64,000 nt of DNA from Pleurotus djamor (lineage: Eukaryota; Basidiomycota; Agaricomycetes; Agaricales; Pleurotaceae): the NCBI GenBank assembly GCA_029747585.1, contig JAPEVF010000047.1, forward strand, positions 92,086 to 156,085. The letters run 5' to 3'. This document shows, piece after piece, positions 48,418 through 60,233 of the stretch; the first letter of the stretch is position 1, and every line of letters starts with the position of its first letter. Under the pieces are notes generated by a model. It was not told where the DNA came from. It did no database searches and saw nothing but the letters and a program-made list of their open reading frames with translations. A program made the translations under genes and the position numbers.

Positions 48418-48991
48418 ANTGANNNNNNNNNGATGCGGTNNATNATGTGGNNNATGNANGGNAGANTGCTAGNGTAAGGCTNANCAGGCGGCGCGCAGTG
48501 ATGACTGTGAGGGAGCGGATGACCGCATTTGAGCCCGTATGGAAAACAAGCGCGCTTCGATCCTGGGCGCCTCTTTGCCATAGCCTACGGTTGTATACTT
48601 CCCCTTTGTACTGTCGCTTTGAAGTCCACTTTGTGTTCTTGATGTTATCGCTTGTAGCCCTCACAAAATTTTGTCATATATTACACCCTTTCATATATTT
48701 GAATTGCTGAACGGGCATCTGTAGTCAGCACTTGGTTGACGCGAAAATAGGGGCGCACTTTTCTCGAAGGACTGAACTTCTTTGCCCAGGGCGGAGGAAC
48801 CTCCCCTTCTCGCCACTAAAAGTCAACTCCAAGTCGACGTCGCTGCGAACGACGCGCAGGATCCTCCGCAACCAGTCGATCGACACGAATAACCCCCGTG
48901 TTCGCCGTGTTCGAACGCTTTGCGCGTGTTTGGAAAACTTCAGTGTTCTCCACAACATTCAGCCCTCTTACTACCGACGCGCTACACGGAC
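48418..48991. promoter_or_regulatory. Divergent intergenic region with assembly ambiguity
   Basis: 574 bases between the fasciclin gene and the Rap1/Myb-like gene. Bases 48419-48485 are rich in N, with a run of about nine at 48423-48431, so a small gap or unresolved repeat probably sits there. The remainder is promoter by position; no motif recognised. Confidence 0.4.
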
Positions 48992-50950
48992 ATGAATTTC
49001 CCGCACTTTCAAGATACGCACCACCAAAGTGGCTTGAATCCGCATCACCTGGGTATGCCTGGCGGAAGCATGCCCAATGGACACCCTCATCACGAAATGC
49101 ATCATCCACACCTCCGACAGAATCATCCGAATGGCTATGTAAATGGCGCCAATAACCATCAAATGCACCCCATCAATGAACAAATGCTTCAACAAGCGCA
49201 CTACCATACCCCGTTAAACCAAGATCCCAATATTCCCAACTTCAATGTGAACGGCGTTCAAGGTCTTCCCCAGTTCAACAATGCCATGATGGCTGCTATG
49301 AGCAACATGAGCATGAACCCCTTCTTCCAGATGGTCCAGGAATCTGCACGTTTGGCTGTTCCGGTCGGCACATATCCTGATGATCAGACGCTTCTCGTGG
49401 AGGTACTATGCCAGACGACCAAGAATGGACTTACGTACAGGCAGGCACTAGAAACGCTGCACGAAGTACGTCAATGTCGCATGGGTTTTGACATATCGAG
49501 CGCTGAATCAACATCTTTTGCAGAGAAATAACCATTCTTCGTCATTGTGGAAGGACTACTATCTCGATCACAAGAACGAGATTGACGCTCTGGTCGAAGC
49601 TAGGAACAACCCACCACCTGTGAGGGGTGCTAAGAAACCCTCCTTGAAGGATCTACACCCTGACACGACCCCGGACAGACAAGCCCCTCCCGTTGCACGC
49701 CCTAAGGTTAAACCCAGACATTCAATGTCCAGCATCGTGAAGAGTGAACCGGTGGACTCTGTGAAAATTCCCGAGCCTCCTGCACGTCGGCGCCAGACTA
49801 TTAATAGCTTGACTGCTCCGATGCCTGTTTTTAACAGCAAGCTTCCAGCGCCTGCTGCTGATATCCAGATCCCACCACCGCCTTCTCGTTCGCCCACGCC
49901 CCCTACGAAAGTGATACCAACGGCACGAGGCAACAAGTATACCCCGGAGGATCGCGAGTACTTCATCAACTACATTACATGGAGGCTCAAGAATGACCCT
50001 CGATTAACCAAACTACAATTATGCGAGGAACTAGCGCAAAAGGTAGGAGTCTGTGGCATCATATTCAGGACCGAGTACTCACATTGTGCTTTGTAGGTCC
50101 CCCATCATACAGCTAATTCATGGGTGTCTCATTGGGCAATAAGGCACGAACTTGCTGATAAGATATTTGCCCATGCCAAGAAGTCGATCGCCGAGGTCGA
50201 CTCCAGCAGCGACGAGGACGACGAGGACGAGGACAGCGGTAGCGATTACGGCGTGAGCAAACCATCGAGTTCAACACGACCGTTGCGCCGACCGAACTAT
50301 AAAGACCTCTCCAGCTCCGAACCATCGGAAGAGTTGAGCTTTGATGAAGTTGATAACGATTTAACAGACGCTGATGCCCATGGTAGCGACGACGATGACG
50401 CTCCGCGAGCCAAAAGAACGCAAGTTAGTACGAAGGCCTCACCACTCAGTTTTGGAGATGGCGACCTTCGCCTGATGGCAAGACACATTGCTAGCACGCC
50501 TGATTTCGCCGATCTCCCCTCAGGTGAACGTTGGAAGCCGTTCACTGACAAGGTTACAATTTATTGATCTCGTTGAAACGAGCCGATTCCTCATAATTAC
50601 CTGCCTTCCTTCTAGCATCCACAGCGGTCTCACAAAGCATGGATGGAACAATATCGTCGTCGGAAAGATGGTACGGTCATATTTACTCCATACGTGCGGT
50701 TTGTTATTGAACCTTCATTTTGTCAGAATTGGACAAAATGGCGAAGCAAATCCGACGGAAACGTGACGCAGAAAACCACATTCCGGTAAAGCAAGAGCGA
50801 TCGTCTGTCCCTCTCAGCCCGCCGCCGCCTCCCCTACCGCGCCTGGGTGTCTCAACAGGATCAAATATTCCTCCGTCGAAACGCAAACTGGGCGACTTTG
50901 ATGGGGGACCTGAGCAGATCAAGCGTTATAAAGATAATTGTGCCGAGTAG
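48992..50950 (+). CDS. Rap1/Myb-like nuclear protein
   Basis: Starts MNFPHFQDTHHQSGLNPHHL. The N-terminal third is His/Pro/Asn/Met-rich and disordered. An intron ending before RNNHSSSLWKDYYLDHKNEI follows. After a Pro-rich linker comes the only clear domain: KYTPEDREYFINYITWRLKN, LTKLQLCEELAQKVPHHTAN and SWVSHWAIRHELADKI, which reads as a Rap1-type Myb helix-turn-helix. A second weaker copy may be FGDGDLRLMARHIAST with HKAWMEQYRRR. Between them lies a long acidic run (SSSDEDDEDEDSGSD). Basic nuclear-localisation clusters occur near the end (QIRRKRDAE). A DNA- or telomere-binding role is an inference from the Myb-like fold; I would not call it Rap1 outright. Confidence 0.72.
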
Positions 50951-51165
50951 CGTGGTTCTATCCTCTCTTCCCTGGTCCACATTCCTTAGCTTGATCTGCG
51001 TATACATACTTTAGTCGTAAATGNTTTTTTGGTAGCGAATTTTGTAACATAATATATGACATAGCCGCCCACTGCACGTGGCCTTATTGCGTATAATAAC
51101 TGCATCGTTAAGCAGGTCAGGGTAGCAACCATCTCTCTCTTCCACCACATCTCAACCTCACCACC

Positions 51166-52835
51166 ATGGATGAAGAATACGACGTCTGTCCTCCTTCCTT
51201 TCCGACCACAATAACTTACTGACTCACTGGACAATCAGGTCATCGTTCTCGGTACTGGCTTGACTGAATGTATTCTCTCTGGCCTCCTGTCCGTTGAGGG
51301 CAAGAAAGTCCTGCACATGGACCGAAACGACTACTATGGTGGTGAAAGTGCAAGCTTAAACTTGACTCAGGTCCGTCTCGCCCATAGATCGCTTGATCGA
51401 TCCTCATACCAGCTTAGCTTTACCGCAAATTCCGTCCAGACCAAGCCCCACCAACTGAACTTGGACGAGATCGTGACTATGCCGTGGATCTGGTTCCCAA
51501 GTTCATCATCGCATCTGGCGAGATGACCAAGATCCTTGTTCATACAGAGGTTACGCGATACCTTGAGTTCAAGCAGATAGCAGGGAGCTTTGTGTATCGC
51601 GATGGCAGAATCTCCAAGGTTCCCAGTACAGAGATGGAGGCTGTCAAGAGTCCCCTCATGGGCTTGTTCGAGAAACGACGCGCGAAGAAGTTCTTTGAGT
51701 TCTTGCAGAACTGGAGAGATGACGATCCCGCCACCCACCAAGGTCGGTCCTTCTCGTGATATGTGCTCAGCTGTGTGATAACATCTCACTTTTCAGGTCT
51801 CAACCTCGATAAGGACAGCATGAAGACCGTGTATGAGAAGTTTGGTCTAGAACCTGGTACTCAAGACTTCATCGGTCATGCTATGGCCCTTTACCTCGAT
51901 GACGAGTGAGCTTCACTTCGATGACGTGTAGTCTATGCACTCTGACCCACCGTTGTCAGTTATATCACGAAACCCGCACGCCCCACTTACGATAGGATCA
52001 TCCTTTACACTTCTTCCATGGCCCGTTATGGCAAATCGCCGTACATTTATCCCCTCTACGGTCTCGGGGAACTTCCGCAGTCCTTCGCTCGTCTCAGTGC
52101 TATCTACGGTGGCACTTACATGCTTGACAAGCCTATCGATCAGATTGTCACTGATGATGATGGCAAATTCGTCGGAGTCACTAGTGGTGGTGAAACCGTC
52201 AAGGCCAAACAGGTTATCGGCGACCCTAGTTACTTTGGTGCAGGCAAAGACTCGGAGGGTGGCAAGGTCAGGGTCGTGGAAGAGGGTAAGGTCGTTCGTG
52301 CTATCTGCATCCTCAAGCACCCCATCCCGGGAACTGAGGACAGCGACTCCTGCCAAATCATCATTCCCCAGAATCAGGTCAACCGACGAAATGGTAATGA
52401 GAATTTTTTCATTGTTTCGAATATGCTGACAGTCTTTCAAGATATCTACATCGCCATGGTCTCATCAACACACAACGTTTGTGCCAAGGATGTTTATGTC
52501 GCCATCGTCAGCACCATCGTTGAAACTGACAACCCTCACCTTGAAATTGCACCTGGTCTCAACCTTCTCGGCCCAATCTACGACAAGTGAGTCCTCACAT
52601 TTGTCGATATGCCATGCAACGCCTCACGCATCTTCCCACTAGGTTCGTTTCCGTGAACCCCATCTACACCCCAACGGCTCCTGGAACTACCGATAACATC
52701 TTCATCACGAAATCCTACGATGCTACATCGCACTTCGAGACTGTCGTAGAAGATGTCCATGATGTTTGGAAGAGAGTAACGGGCTCAGACTTGGTCCTCA
52801 AGAAGAGGGATACTGAGGCTGAGATCCAAGGATGA
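51166..52835 (+). CDS. GDI1: Rab GDP-dissociation inhibitor
   Basis: Extracts GDP-bound Rab proteins from membranes and recycles them. The start [20 protein letters not shown] carries the FAD-fold-like N-terminus shared with REP. Further blocks: [115 protein letters not shown] and the C-terminal [20 protein letters not shown]. The ending is [13 protein letters not shown]. About 440-450 residues with six or so short introns. The leader before the ATG is C/T-rich. Essential in yeast; only one copy is seen here. Confidence 0.95.
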
Positions 52836-52957
52836 TCATCATAAACTGCATACCACTTACATACTCATTTCGGATTCCCATCGATGTATTTTTGACTTGA
52901 CCAATATCACAAACAACGTTCTGTCAACGCGAAATAATAATATAAATATCAAGGGTA

Positions 52958-55900
52958 CTAAAAGAAAGCACCCATATCGAAGTCTGGGACTTGGACATCG
53001 TGCTTCGCAGACTTCATCAAGTTTCCAATTCCTGCTTTTCTTGCAAAGAAATCTCCTTCATCCTTTCCGGGGTTCTCTGGGATAGTCGGTTCTGTCGGAT
53101 GGCGCTCTCTGCTCGGGGTGGCTAAGCGAGTAGGGGGAAGAGAAGGGATATCCATGTCAATGATGATCGACGACCGACGACGCATGGCAGGCTCCAAAGC
53201 AAACATCGACCGACGGGATAGTGTATCGGGTCTTTCGCTAGTAAGTGGTGATGTCAGAGTCTGGTGTGTGATCGTAGATGGTCTCTCGAACGACCAAGAT
53301 CGAACGAGGTCAAGAGCAAGGACGTGACAACCTAGGATGAAAGGTTAATTGGTGTGTGAAACCGAGCGAGTGACGGAGCTCATACCCATACGACAGAATA
53401 CTCGGGCGATCTGAAGCACGAAGTTAAACTCAGCGCGACCCGATATCTCGCTCGTTCCTTGAGCAGCTTGCAAGGTTTTTGAACGAAGTTGAGAAAATAG
53501 AAGAGCCAGGCTGGTGTCATCGTAGTGAGGTTCACCGATGTCCGTTATGACGATGTCCAACTCAGAAGCGATATCGGCCAGCGGAGTCTACGAACAATTA
53601 GAACAGGACAGCCTGATAAAACAGGTACACTTACGACTAGAATTCGTACAGCCAAATCTCTCCTGTGAAGGGACCAGAATGCCCAACATGCCAGCCATCG
53701 GTTCCCGTCCTTGAACGCCAACGGAAGGACTGTGTTGTTAAGAATCGAAAAGAAGACTGGACCTTCATTGCTCTGCTCGACGACGCGGGCGATGGCAATG
53801 GCGAGTTGGAAGTCTGACAATTGTTTGACACAAACATTTATGGCATCCTTCAAAGCACCACCAAGAAGAAAGAATGCTGCTGCGTAGTCTGTGACTTCGC
53901 TTCAATACGAGCCAACACAAAAAGCATGGAAAAATGACTCACCATAACGCTGCTTTCCAAGTAAAGCATATGCATTTTTCAGCGCTGCCGTCTTCCACCT
54001 CGCTTGGGTGAAGTCATTCGACAAGAACTTTAACATCATCGCTTGCTCTTTATGCCAAGCAGCTTGACGCCAAAGACCATGAACCAGCTTAACTTTCCCT
54101 AGAGCGAAGTAAAACAGGGAGCAAGCAGTTGGATCCCGGTTATCTCCAGCCATATACTCATTCCTGGCTATCGTCTCCATTTGCGTTTTCTGCATGCCGA
54201 ATCGTTAGTTAAAGACGCCATGGTTGACAAGACCACAGACCAATGTGTCTATCGAACAGACCCAGATGGGAACACCCAAAGCTCTGGCATCAGCCCAGCC
54301 CATCTTCCCGCCACATGCCTTCGTCGAGGCATGAAGCAGTAAATCTTGGGATTCGCTATAGAACGCCCACACAATATCACGATACCGGAGTCGTTCCCTT
54401 CGTTCGATCTTCCTAGGCTTGTCTCTGTTAGTAGACTGTGGACTGTTGGGTTCGGAGGCACGTCGATTCAATAGGAAGAAAGACCGCATCGTTGTGAGAT
54501 ATCGTAGACCATTAGCATCGAGTGCACGCCTTTGTTCTTCAACCTAAGGTACAAGAGGGTTCGACATCATTGCAGAACAGAGAGAGAGAGGAAAGATTAC
54601 CTCCAGCGTGGCTTGAATCAGAACGAGAAGATGGTCGTGCTCATTGGGAGATAGATGAGGTAAGGGTCGTTTCTCCAAAGCTTCTAAGAGGTTCGAAACA
54701 AGCGGACGACTAAAGCCTTCGTCGGTGCTGCGATAATCTTATTAATACTTGCACCACGGACATGCTGCGCGAATTAGGACACATACACATCGAGCCTTGT
54801 AGAGGCTTCGTCAAAGAGGAATGAGTAGTTCTTCCCGCGCGAACCAGGCTGAATGAGACTGTTAGATCCAAGAGTGAGGAAGAAATGAGGGAATTTACTG
54901 CACTAGGGGTATGTTCATTCTTCAGAAACCTTTCAACGGGGAGACTGGTCCATTTGTCCATTGATCCGTCTTGGCCTATCCTCTTGACGTCGTTGGCGAG
55001 ATTGACGATGATCTCCTTCACAATCTCGAGTTTGCCTGGAAAAGCTCAGTGAGTAAAAGCAGACAGATGCAAGTGCACGAGACGTTACCCCATAACAAAC
55101 ATTGAAGCATCATTTGTGGATGGTAGTCCATCAACGGGCCGTTATGCTTGACTACATATTCGAAGAGACTCTCGGAACCCTTATGCGTTGGTGTGGCATA
55201 CAGGAATAGATGGTGCCCGGCCGCGATAAGAAGGGTACCATTGACAAGCCAGATAGAATCAGATATCGTGTAGGGGATCGTACTTGCGAAAATAGATTAG
55301 ACAACCTTCCGACAGACTCAATGATCACGAACTTGGAGATGTCTATCTTGTGGCACATAGCCCAGCCAGGAGGATCATCGAAGTAGTTCATTCGTTGTTG
55401 ATGATATAACTCGATGTGGTGCAGGAAGCCCACAGCGAGGATAGACTGTGAATCGGGAGTTGAAGTCCAATCGAGGTCGTTGATTTCCTCCTCAAAGTAA
55501 CAGCAAAATTCCATTCCGGATGCGAATTCTGATTCATGAGAATCCCATATCGTGAGCTCTTCGCCTTGAGAAGAGGACACCACTATGGTGTGTCAATACA
55601 TCTGTTGCAGGGTTGAAACGTGGATTCGCCTACCCAATGCAGATTTTTTGATTGAACTACAACGCGCTTTGCGAATATTGGTACGATGGGTACGCACCCT
55701 TCCCGTACAATGCCATGAAGGTGACTCTGCATCATCTTCAATCCAAAATGCCAACTCGCCTTCTGGAGTGACGCTCAGTAAAGCGTCACGCTTCGTCCAC
55801 GCTTCGTCTTTCCGATGCAGAGGCGAACTCCAAGCCATAGGATCTACCGAGATGATCATCTTGGGCTGAGTAGAGAGTGGGAGTTGACTATGAGAATGCA

Positions 55901-57852
55901 GTCTCAGCTGATACACATTGTCGGGACTGGGTTCAGCGAGGATGTGGTATATCGAGAAGTCAGATGCGACGGCAAATATGGACTCGAGTCCATGTTCGGA
56001 AGGCATGGTGAATAAAGAGTCGATCGAAGGCAATCCAGTGATAGTACTAGGGGGATTGGCGTGGAGAGTCAAGGTTGATTCAAGTGCGTTGTACGTAGCA
56101 AAAGTTTCACCTGTGAAATGAGTGTTGGTAGTATGAATGAGGAGTTGTGTATGATGCGATGCGTACCTGCGTGCAGGACTACCACTTGGTCGGCTTTCGT
56201 CCAGTCCCCCTTGAATGAGAGCCGCGGTGTGCCCTTTCCCTCCGGAACGGCCCAAACCTGCCCACCTCCCCGTGTGCGGAGGACGCCAAGGCCTCGCCCG
56301 TTTGGCGTCCGCACCAGTTTCAGCACGGTATCTTGCGTCGGATACTCTTCCTGTGTCCCTCCTGCATCGAGCCTGAGCGATTCAGAATGAGATTCGACAA
56401 ACGCTAACGGAGATAGCGTGTACGAGCGGAGGGGATACGATGTAACTAGATTCAAAGAGGCGGGATCTTTGGGGTTAGGTAGAAGTAGCAGATACGAGGG
56501 TGTAGGGTATAGCAAGGACGGTGCGGAGTGCTGCAGAGTGAATTGACGAAGTAGTGTCGGGGGCTTGCGATCTATGTTCTACGACTGTGTGAATGCGAGG
56601 TCATCTGAAAATGCTAGAAGACGTACGGCAACCGCTGAGACTATTATTGACCCATCTTCGAGAACGCGAAGGAACATGTCCCACCCTTCGTCTCTAATGT
56701 CACAAAGGCGTCTATACCCGGAACTTTCTTCATGGTTGTGCAAGTCTTTCAGTATATTGTTCAATGACGAATTGAGGATTTCCCTGTCGAGCCAAAAGAT
56801 TCTAGAAGGGTGACGGTATTGCGATGCAACTGAGAAGGGTATCGAGGAGTAGAGATCTATGGATGCATGTAGTTGAAGGAAATGCGGGGCGTCTAGAACG
56901 GGGAAGAAGATGCGGAGGACTGAATCCGAGGTCACGGTGTATAGTATAAGGTCATCTCTGCAGCATAATAAGGTAAGTGTGAGGGGAAGATGCAACGTCT
57001 GGGGGTACGCACCGGCTAGACACCGGGGAGCGTCTCCATATCATATCAACAACAGGACGAGGGTGTTTCACGACTTGACTCTGACGGCCTGTTGTGGTCG
57101 AGTACAGGGAAACACCATGGTTTTTCTGATGAGAGGCAGAGTCAGCTTGAGCGAGTCGAAAAAATTTGATGGCTCACTTGGGAAGTTGCTGCAATGTACA
57201 TGAGTGATGGCGTGAATTGGATGATCGAGGGACTTGAAGCTCTATAGATGATCAATTTGAAAGATAGCTAAGGGTGCTTGAGAGGACATCATACGAGGTT
57301 GACCATTTTTGAGACCACACCATCAAGTCATTGTCCTTGATCAAGGTGTAGACCGAGAGACTCTGTTCGCAACCCACAGCAAGCAACCCTGTGAGGAGTG
57401 AGCAAGGTTACTGCGGGCACAAGCGTTCTCCCCCTACCGGAGCGTACATCAATCGCGGTAATCCGATGACCCTCAGGATGTAGAAACGAAGAGTGCACTC
57501 TCCACGCGTCATTCTGAACACCAGACCGACACCAGACTGCGATTTGGGAGTTCATTGCAGCCATCAAGAGTTTCATTCCGGCATCGACAGCCACACAGGA
57601 AATAGATTCTCCGTTGTTCGAAGTCCCCGGAAATACATCCCAGAAGGCCAGCATGCGCACGAGGGTCAATGTGCGGGCATTGAGTAGCACCACCGCATCT
57701 GCCGAAGGGTAAATCTGGATAGCTGGGTTCAGTCTCTGTGCGTGCAGATAGAAAGCAATGATGGTGGTTACAATGAAAGTTTCATTTCCTAGGCTAAAGT
57801 GCTGAATGCGAGCATGTATGCGACCGCTAAAAGACTGGAGTAGATCAAGCAT
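52958..57852 (-). CDS. RAV1: RAVE complex subunit RAV1 (DmX-like)
   Basis: Rav1, with Skp1 and Rav2, reassembles the vacuolar V-ATPase. The ATG at 57852 gives MLDLLQSFSGRIHARIQHFS; the frame upstream uses a non-ATG codon and is not chosen. The N-terminal half is WD-type propeller (LNARTLTLVRMLAFWDVFP, GMKLLMAAMNSQIAVW, TPEGELAFWIEDD). The Rav1p C-terminal domain then follows with typical text: YTISDSIWLVNGTLLIAAGH, LPHLSPNEHDHLLVLIQATL, LRYRDIVWAFYSESQDLLLH, ALGVPIWVCSIDTLKTQME, DPTACSLFYFALGKVKLVHG and NRWLACWAFWSLHRRDLAVR. It ends VPDFDMGAFF. About 1,370 residues. Convergent with GDI1, with stops 122 bases apart. Confidence 0.92.
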
Positions 57853-57960
57853 GGCAAAGAGGCGCTCAGGATCGGAGCGCGCTTGTTTTCTCACCGTTCC
57901 CCCTGACTACAAATGCCCGTTCACACTGCTGACATAATCAAATAAACCGACGCGGCTTAT

Positions 57961-58058
57961 CGTGAACCGATTTTGGTCAGTGAAAAACTTTACACACCGT
58001 ATAATAGGCAGTCTGACTGCAAGTTAATTTAGAATATGCTCTGAAATATGCTTAGGAT
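57961..58058 (+). repeat. TIR-like repeat, left copy
   Basis: About 98 bases beginning near GTGAACCGATTTTGGTCAG. Its reverse complement occurs with some mismatches (roughly 80-85% identity by eye) at 61093-61190. Shared blocks include ATTTTGGTCAGTGAAAA, AATAGGCAGT and AAATATGCTTAGGA. The pair lies in inverted orientation 3.2 kb apart around the F-box gene. Confidence 0.75.
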
Positions 58059-58188
58059 AAAGTTGAGGGCCGGAGACGAAATAAACTCACGATATGTCTC
58101 CAATATGACTCAGGGGATTATGGAAGGGCTATAGGAGTCCGATTAGGAGGAAATACAAAATAAATTCGAGATGGGTTCGAAATGGGCC

Positions 58189-58457
58189 GGAAATGGGATC
58201 AAGGTATTCCCCTTGAGATTATCGTGATCATATACAGTGTAGAGGTGAATTCTGACCAAAATATGCTTCAATATGTCCAAAGAGCATATTGCAAGCCCAT
58301 GCACGGATTAATTTTCCTTTGTTCAATTTATGGATAATCACCGCATGGGCTTTCAATATGCTCTTTGGACATATTGAAAGCATATTTTGGTCAGAATTCA
58401 TTTCTACACTGTATATGATCACGATAATCTCAAAGAGAATACCCTGATCCCATTTCC
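58189..58457. repeat. Long imperfect palindrome (114/115-base arms, 40-base spacer)
   Basis: The left arm (58189-58302) is almost the exact reverse complement of the right arm (58343-58457), about 93-95% by eye, so a transcript would fold into a long hairpin. The arms contain TGAGATTATCGTGATCATAT and ATTCTGACCAAAATATGCTT. The decamer TTTTGGTCAG is shared with the TIR-like repeats at 57961 and 61190. The structure resembles a foldback or miniature inverted-repeat element. Confidence 0.88.
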
Positions 58458-58748
58458 AGGGTAAATCATGCGAAAAGTCATTCAGTGACAAGCTTGTGAT
58501 TTCGAAAACTTAGCGTGGGTAAATGACATTGGGGCTTGTGGCCCGCCCTGAGGTAGCATTCTGCAAGCTTTCTGCACGCCCTCGCTGACTCCCACCCATG
58601 GTGTTTATTCCTCCCTTCTCTAGACTCCCCTGGTGCTGACTTTTTACATCGTTAGCCTTCCTTTGTAGACCACAAATCCCATTCCATCGTTGATAAAGAG
58701 CCTATCCAGCTTCGAGCAGGAACTCACGATCTGGCGACGCGCTGGAAC

Positions 58749-60233
58749 ATGCTCAGCGCCATCAACAAACTTCCAATCGAAGTTCTCAGCGGTATATTTG
58801 TCACATACAAAGGACTTTTTGGTCCTCTCGAAGAAAGGAACGACCATTTATGGGATAACAGGGAAGTGAGGGGCGGTTGGACAAACATTCTCCAAGTCTG
58901 CACCCACTGGCGAAATATCGCCTTCAACACGCCTCGATTCTGGACTTCAATTGAATTATCCCCCGAAATCCTTTACACAAACCCTACGCTCCCAAATCGA
59001 TCAAAAGTCCTACCCCTTGACGTTTATTTTGCAATCTTTGACGACAAGTTCAATCAAAATCCCAAGATAGCACGGTGTGCCACAGAGCAACTCATGTCGC
59101 AGAGCTTACCCCGCTTCCATAATCTCTCCCTGGATTTTGAACTCGCAACTAGCCCCAGACTCGATGAGTTCCTGGCTTTGATCCGGAAATACTCCGCTCC
59201 GTCACTTCGCTCCCTGCGGTTTTATCTACGGCCGAACAAGCAAGGAAAGTTTCCCTCCGACTACGTCCATCACATACCAACAGTGCCATGGGAAAGCATG
59301 TTATCCCTATGCGCCTTGAAGCTCGTCAACGTTCTCGTCCCCTCGCAATGTCCACCACTCCGATCACTGAAGACCCTCATCATAGACGGTACCAAAGAAA
59401 TTCACGGGCCCAGAATGGATTGGATCGTCACCTTCCTTCGTCATGCACCAAACGTGGAGTTTGTCAGAATCAACAACGTCTCCTCTGGAGGAGGGCCCGT
59501 CTCCACGCAAGTTTCTCTCCCGGCACTCAGAATCATTGACGTCAGCGGCAATTCGCTTTCTACCGCGAAGCTTTTCAATTCCCTCAACATTCCGCTTCAC
59601 CTGATGCAAATCAGTTATTCAGCATGTCACAGACATTACTACCCTGAAGCCCCGACTGCTCCACTTGAGGTCCTTTGTGCCAACTTTTCATCTTCACAGA
59701 CTCCATCGATGCTGTTCAAGCTGTTAATAGATTCACACGACCGAAACCTTTCATTGGTCTGCCTCGGTGATACACGGTCATCAATTAGCATACGCACTCC
59801 ATATTTGACATCCAGCAGCCTCTTTTGCGTCTGTTCATTTATGCCCTTCCCCCAAGTCATCAGACTTACTGTCAGGGACTCAAGATCCTCCCAGTGGTCG
59901 GGGATAATGCGTGCATGCCGCAACCTCCAACACCTTGATTTCTTCGGTTGCTCCCTCGATTTCATACGTCGGCTTGTAGGGATGCTATCCAGAAACGCCC
60001 CGATTCAAACAATATCCTTTACGGATGTTACGTTCATGCGCGATCATGATGGCCTACACTCGGGGGTGCTCAATTCCCTTCGAGAATTCTGCGAAGACAG
60101 ACAAACGGCTGGGTTTGGCGTCTGCCAAATTATAGTCCGTACGTGCAATATTACTTTGGAATACATCAATACTCTTAGAGTGTATGCTGCAGTTGACTGG
60201 GATGGCATGGAGATGCATGTCCTGCATGACTGA
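58749..60233 (+). CDS. F-box protein with LRR-like region, single open frame
   Basis: MLSAINKLPIEVLSGIFVTY is a typical agaric F-box start. ILQVCTHWRNIAFNTPRFW completes the F-box. The rest is an irregular leucine-rich C-terminus (SAPSLRSLRFYLRP, PPLRSLKTLIIDG, VSLPALRIIDVSGNSL, ACRNLQHLDFFGCSLDF). It is 494 residues in one exon, unlike the intron-rich neighbours, though intronless members are usual in this expanded family. It probably acts as an SCF ligase adaptor with an unknown target. It lies between two inverted repeat copies (57961-58058 and 61093-61190) and might be cargo or a bystander. The frame is open a little upstream of the ATG. Confidence 0.82.
   Translation: MLSAINKLPIEVLSGIFVTYKGLFGPLEERNDHLWDNREVRGGWTNILQVCTHWRNIAFNTPRFWTSIELSPEILYTNPTLPNRSKVLPLDVYFAIFDDKFNQNPKIARCATEQLMSQSLPRFHNLSLDFELATSPRLDEFLALIRKYSAPSLRSLRFYLRPNKQGKFPSDYVHHIPTVPWESMLSLCALKLVNVLVPSQCPPLRSLKTLIIDGTKEIHGPRMDWIVTFLRHAPNVEFVRINNVSSGGGPVSTQVSLPALRIIDVSGNSLSTAKLFNSLNIPLHLMQISYSACHRHYYPEAPTAPLEVLCANFSSSQTPSMLFKLLIDSHDRNLSLVCLGDTRSSISIRTPYLTSSSLFCVCSFMPFPQVIRLTVRDSRSSQWSGIMRACRNLQHLDFFGCSLDFIRRLVGMLSRNAPIQTISFTDVTFMRDHDGLHSGVLNSLREFCEDRQTAGFGVCQIIVRTCNITLEYINTLRVYAAVDWDGMEMHVLHD

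Larger units (their letters stand above)
57853..58748. repeat. Repeat-rich intergenic stretch left of the F-box gene
   Basis: 896 bases without a supported gene. After about 100 bases of RAV1 upstream sequence it becomes AT-rich, with inverted repeats from 57961 on: a TIR-like segment and a long palindrome, listed separately. The last 250 bases are ordinary sequence, presumably the promoter of the F-box gene. Confidence 0.6.

Noticed and set aside
3231..57852. A functional gene cluster for membrane trafficking (VPS18, TRS85, seipin, GDI, RAV1)
   Set aside because: The genes are separated by unrelated housekeeping genes on both strands; such genes are numerous, so chance neighbourhood is the simpler reading.
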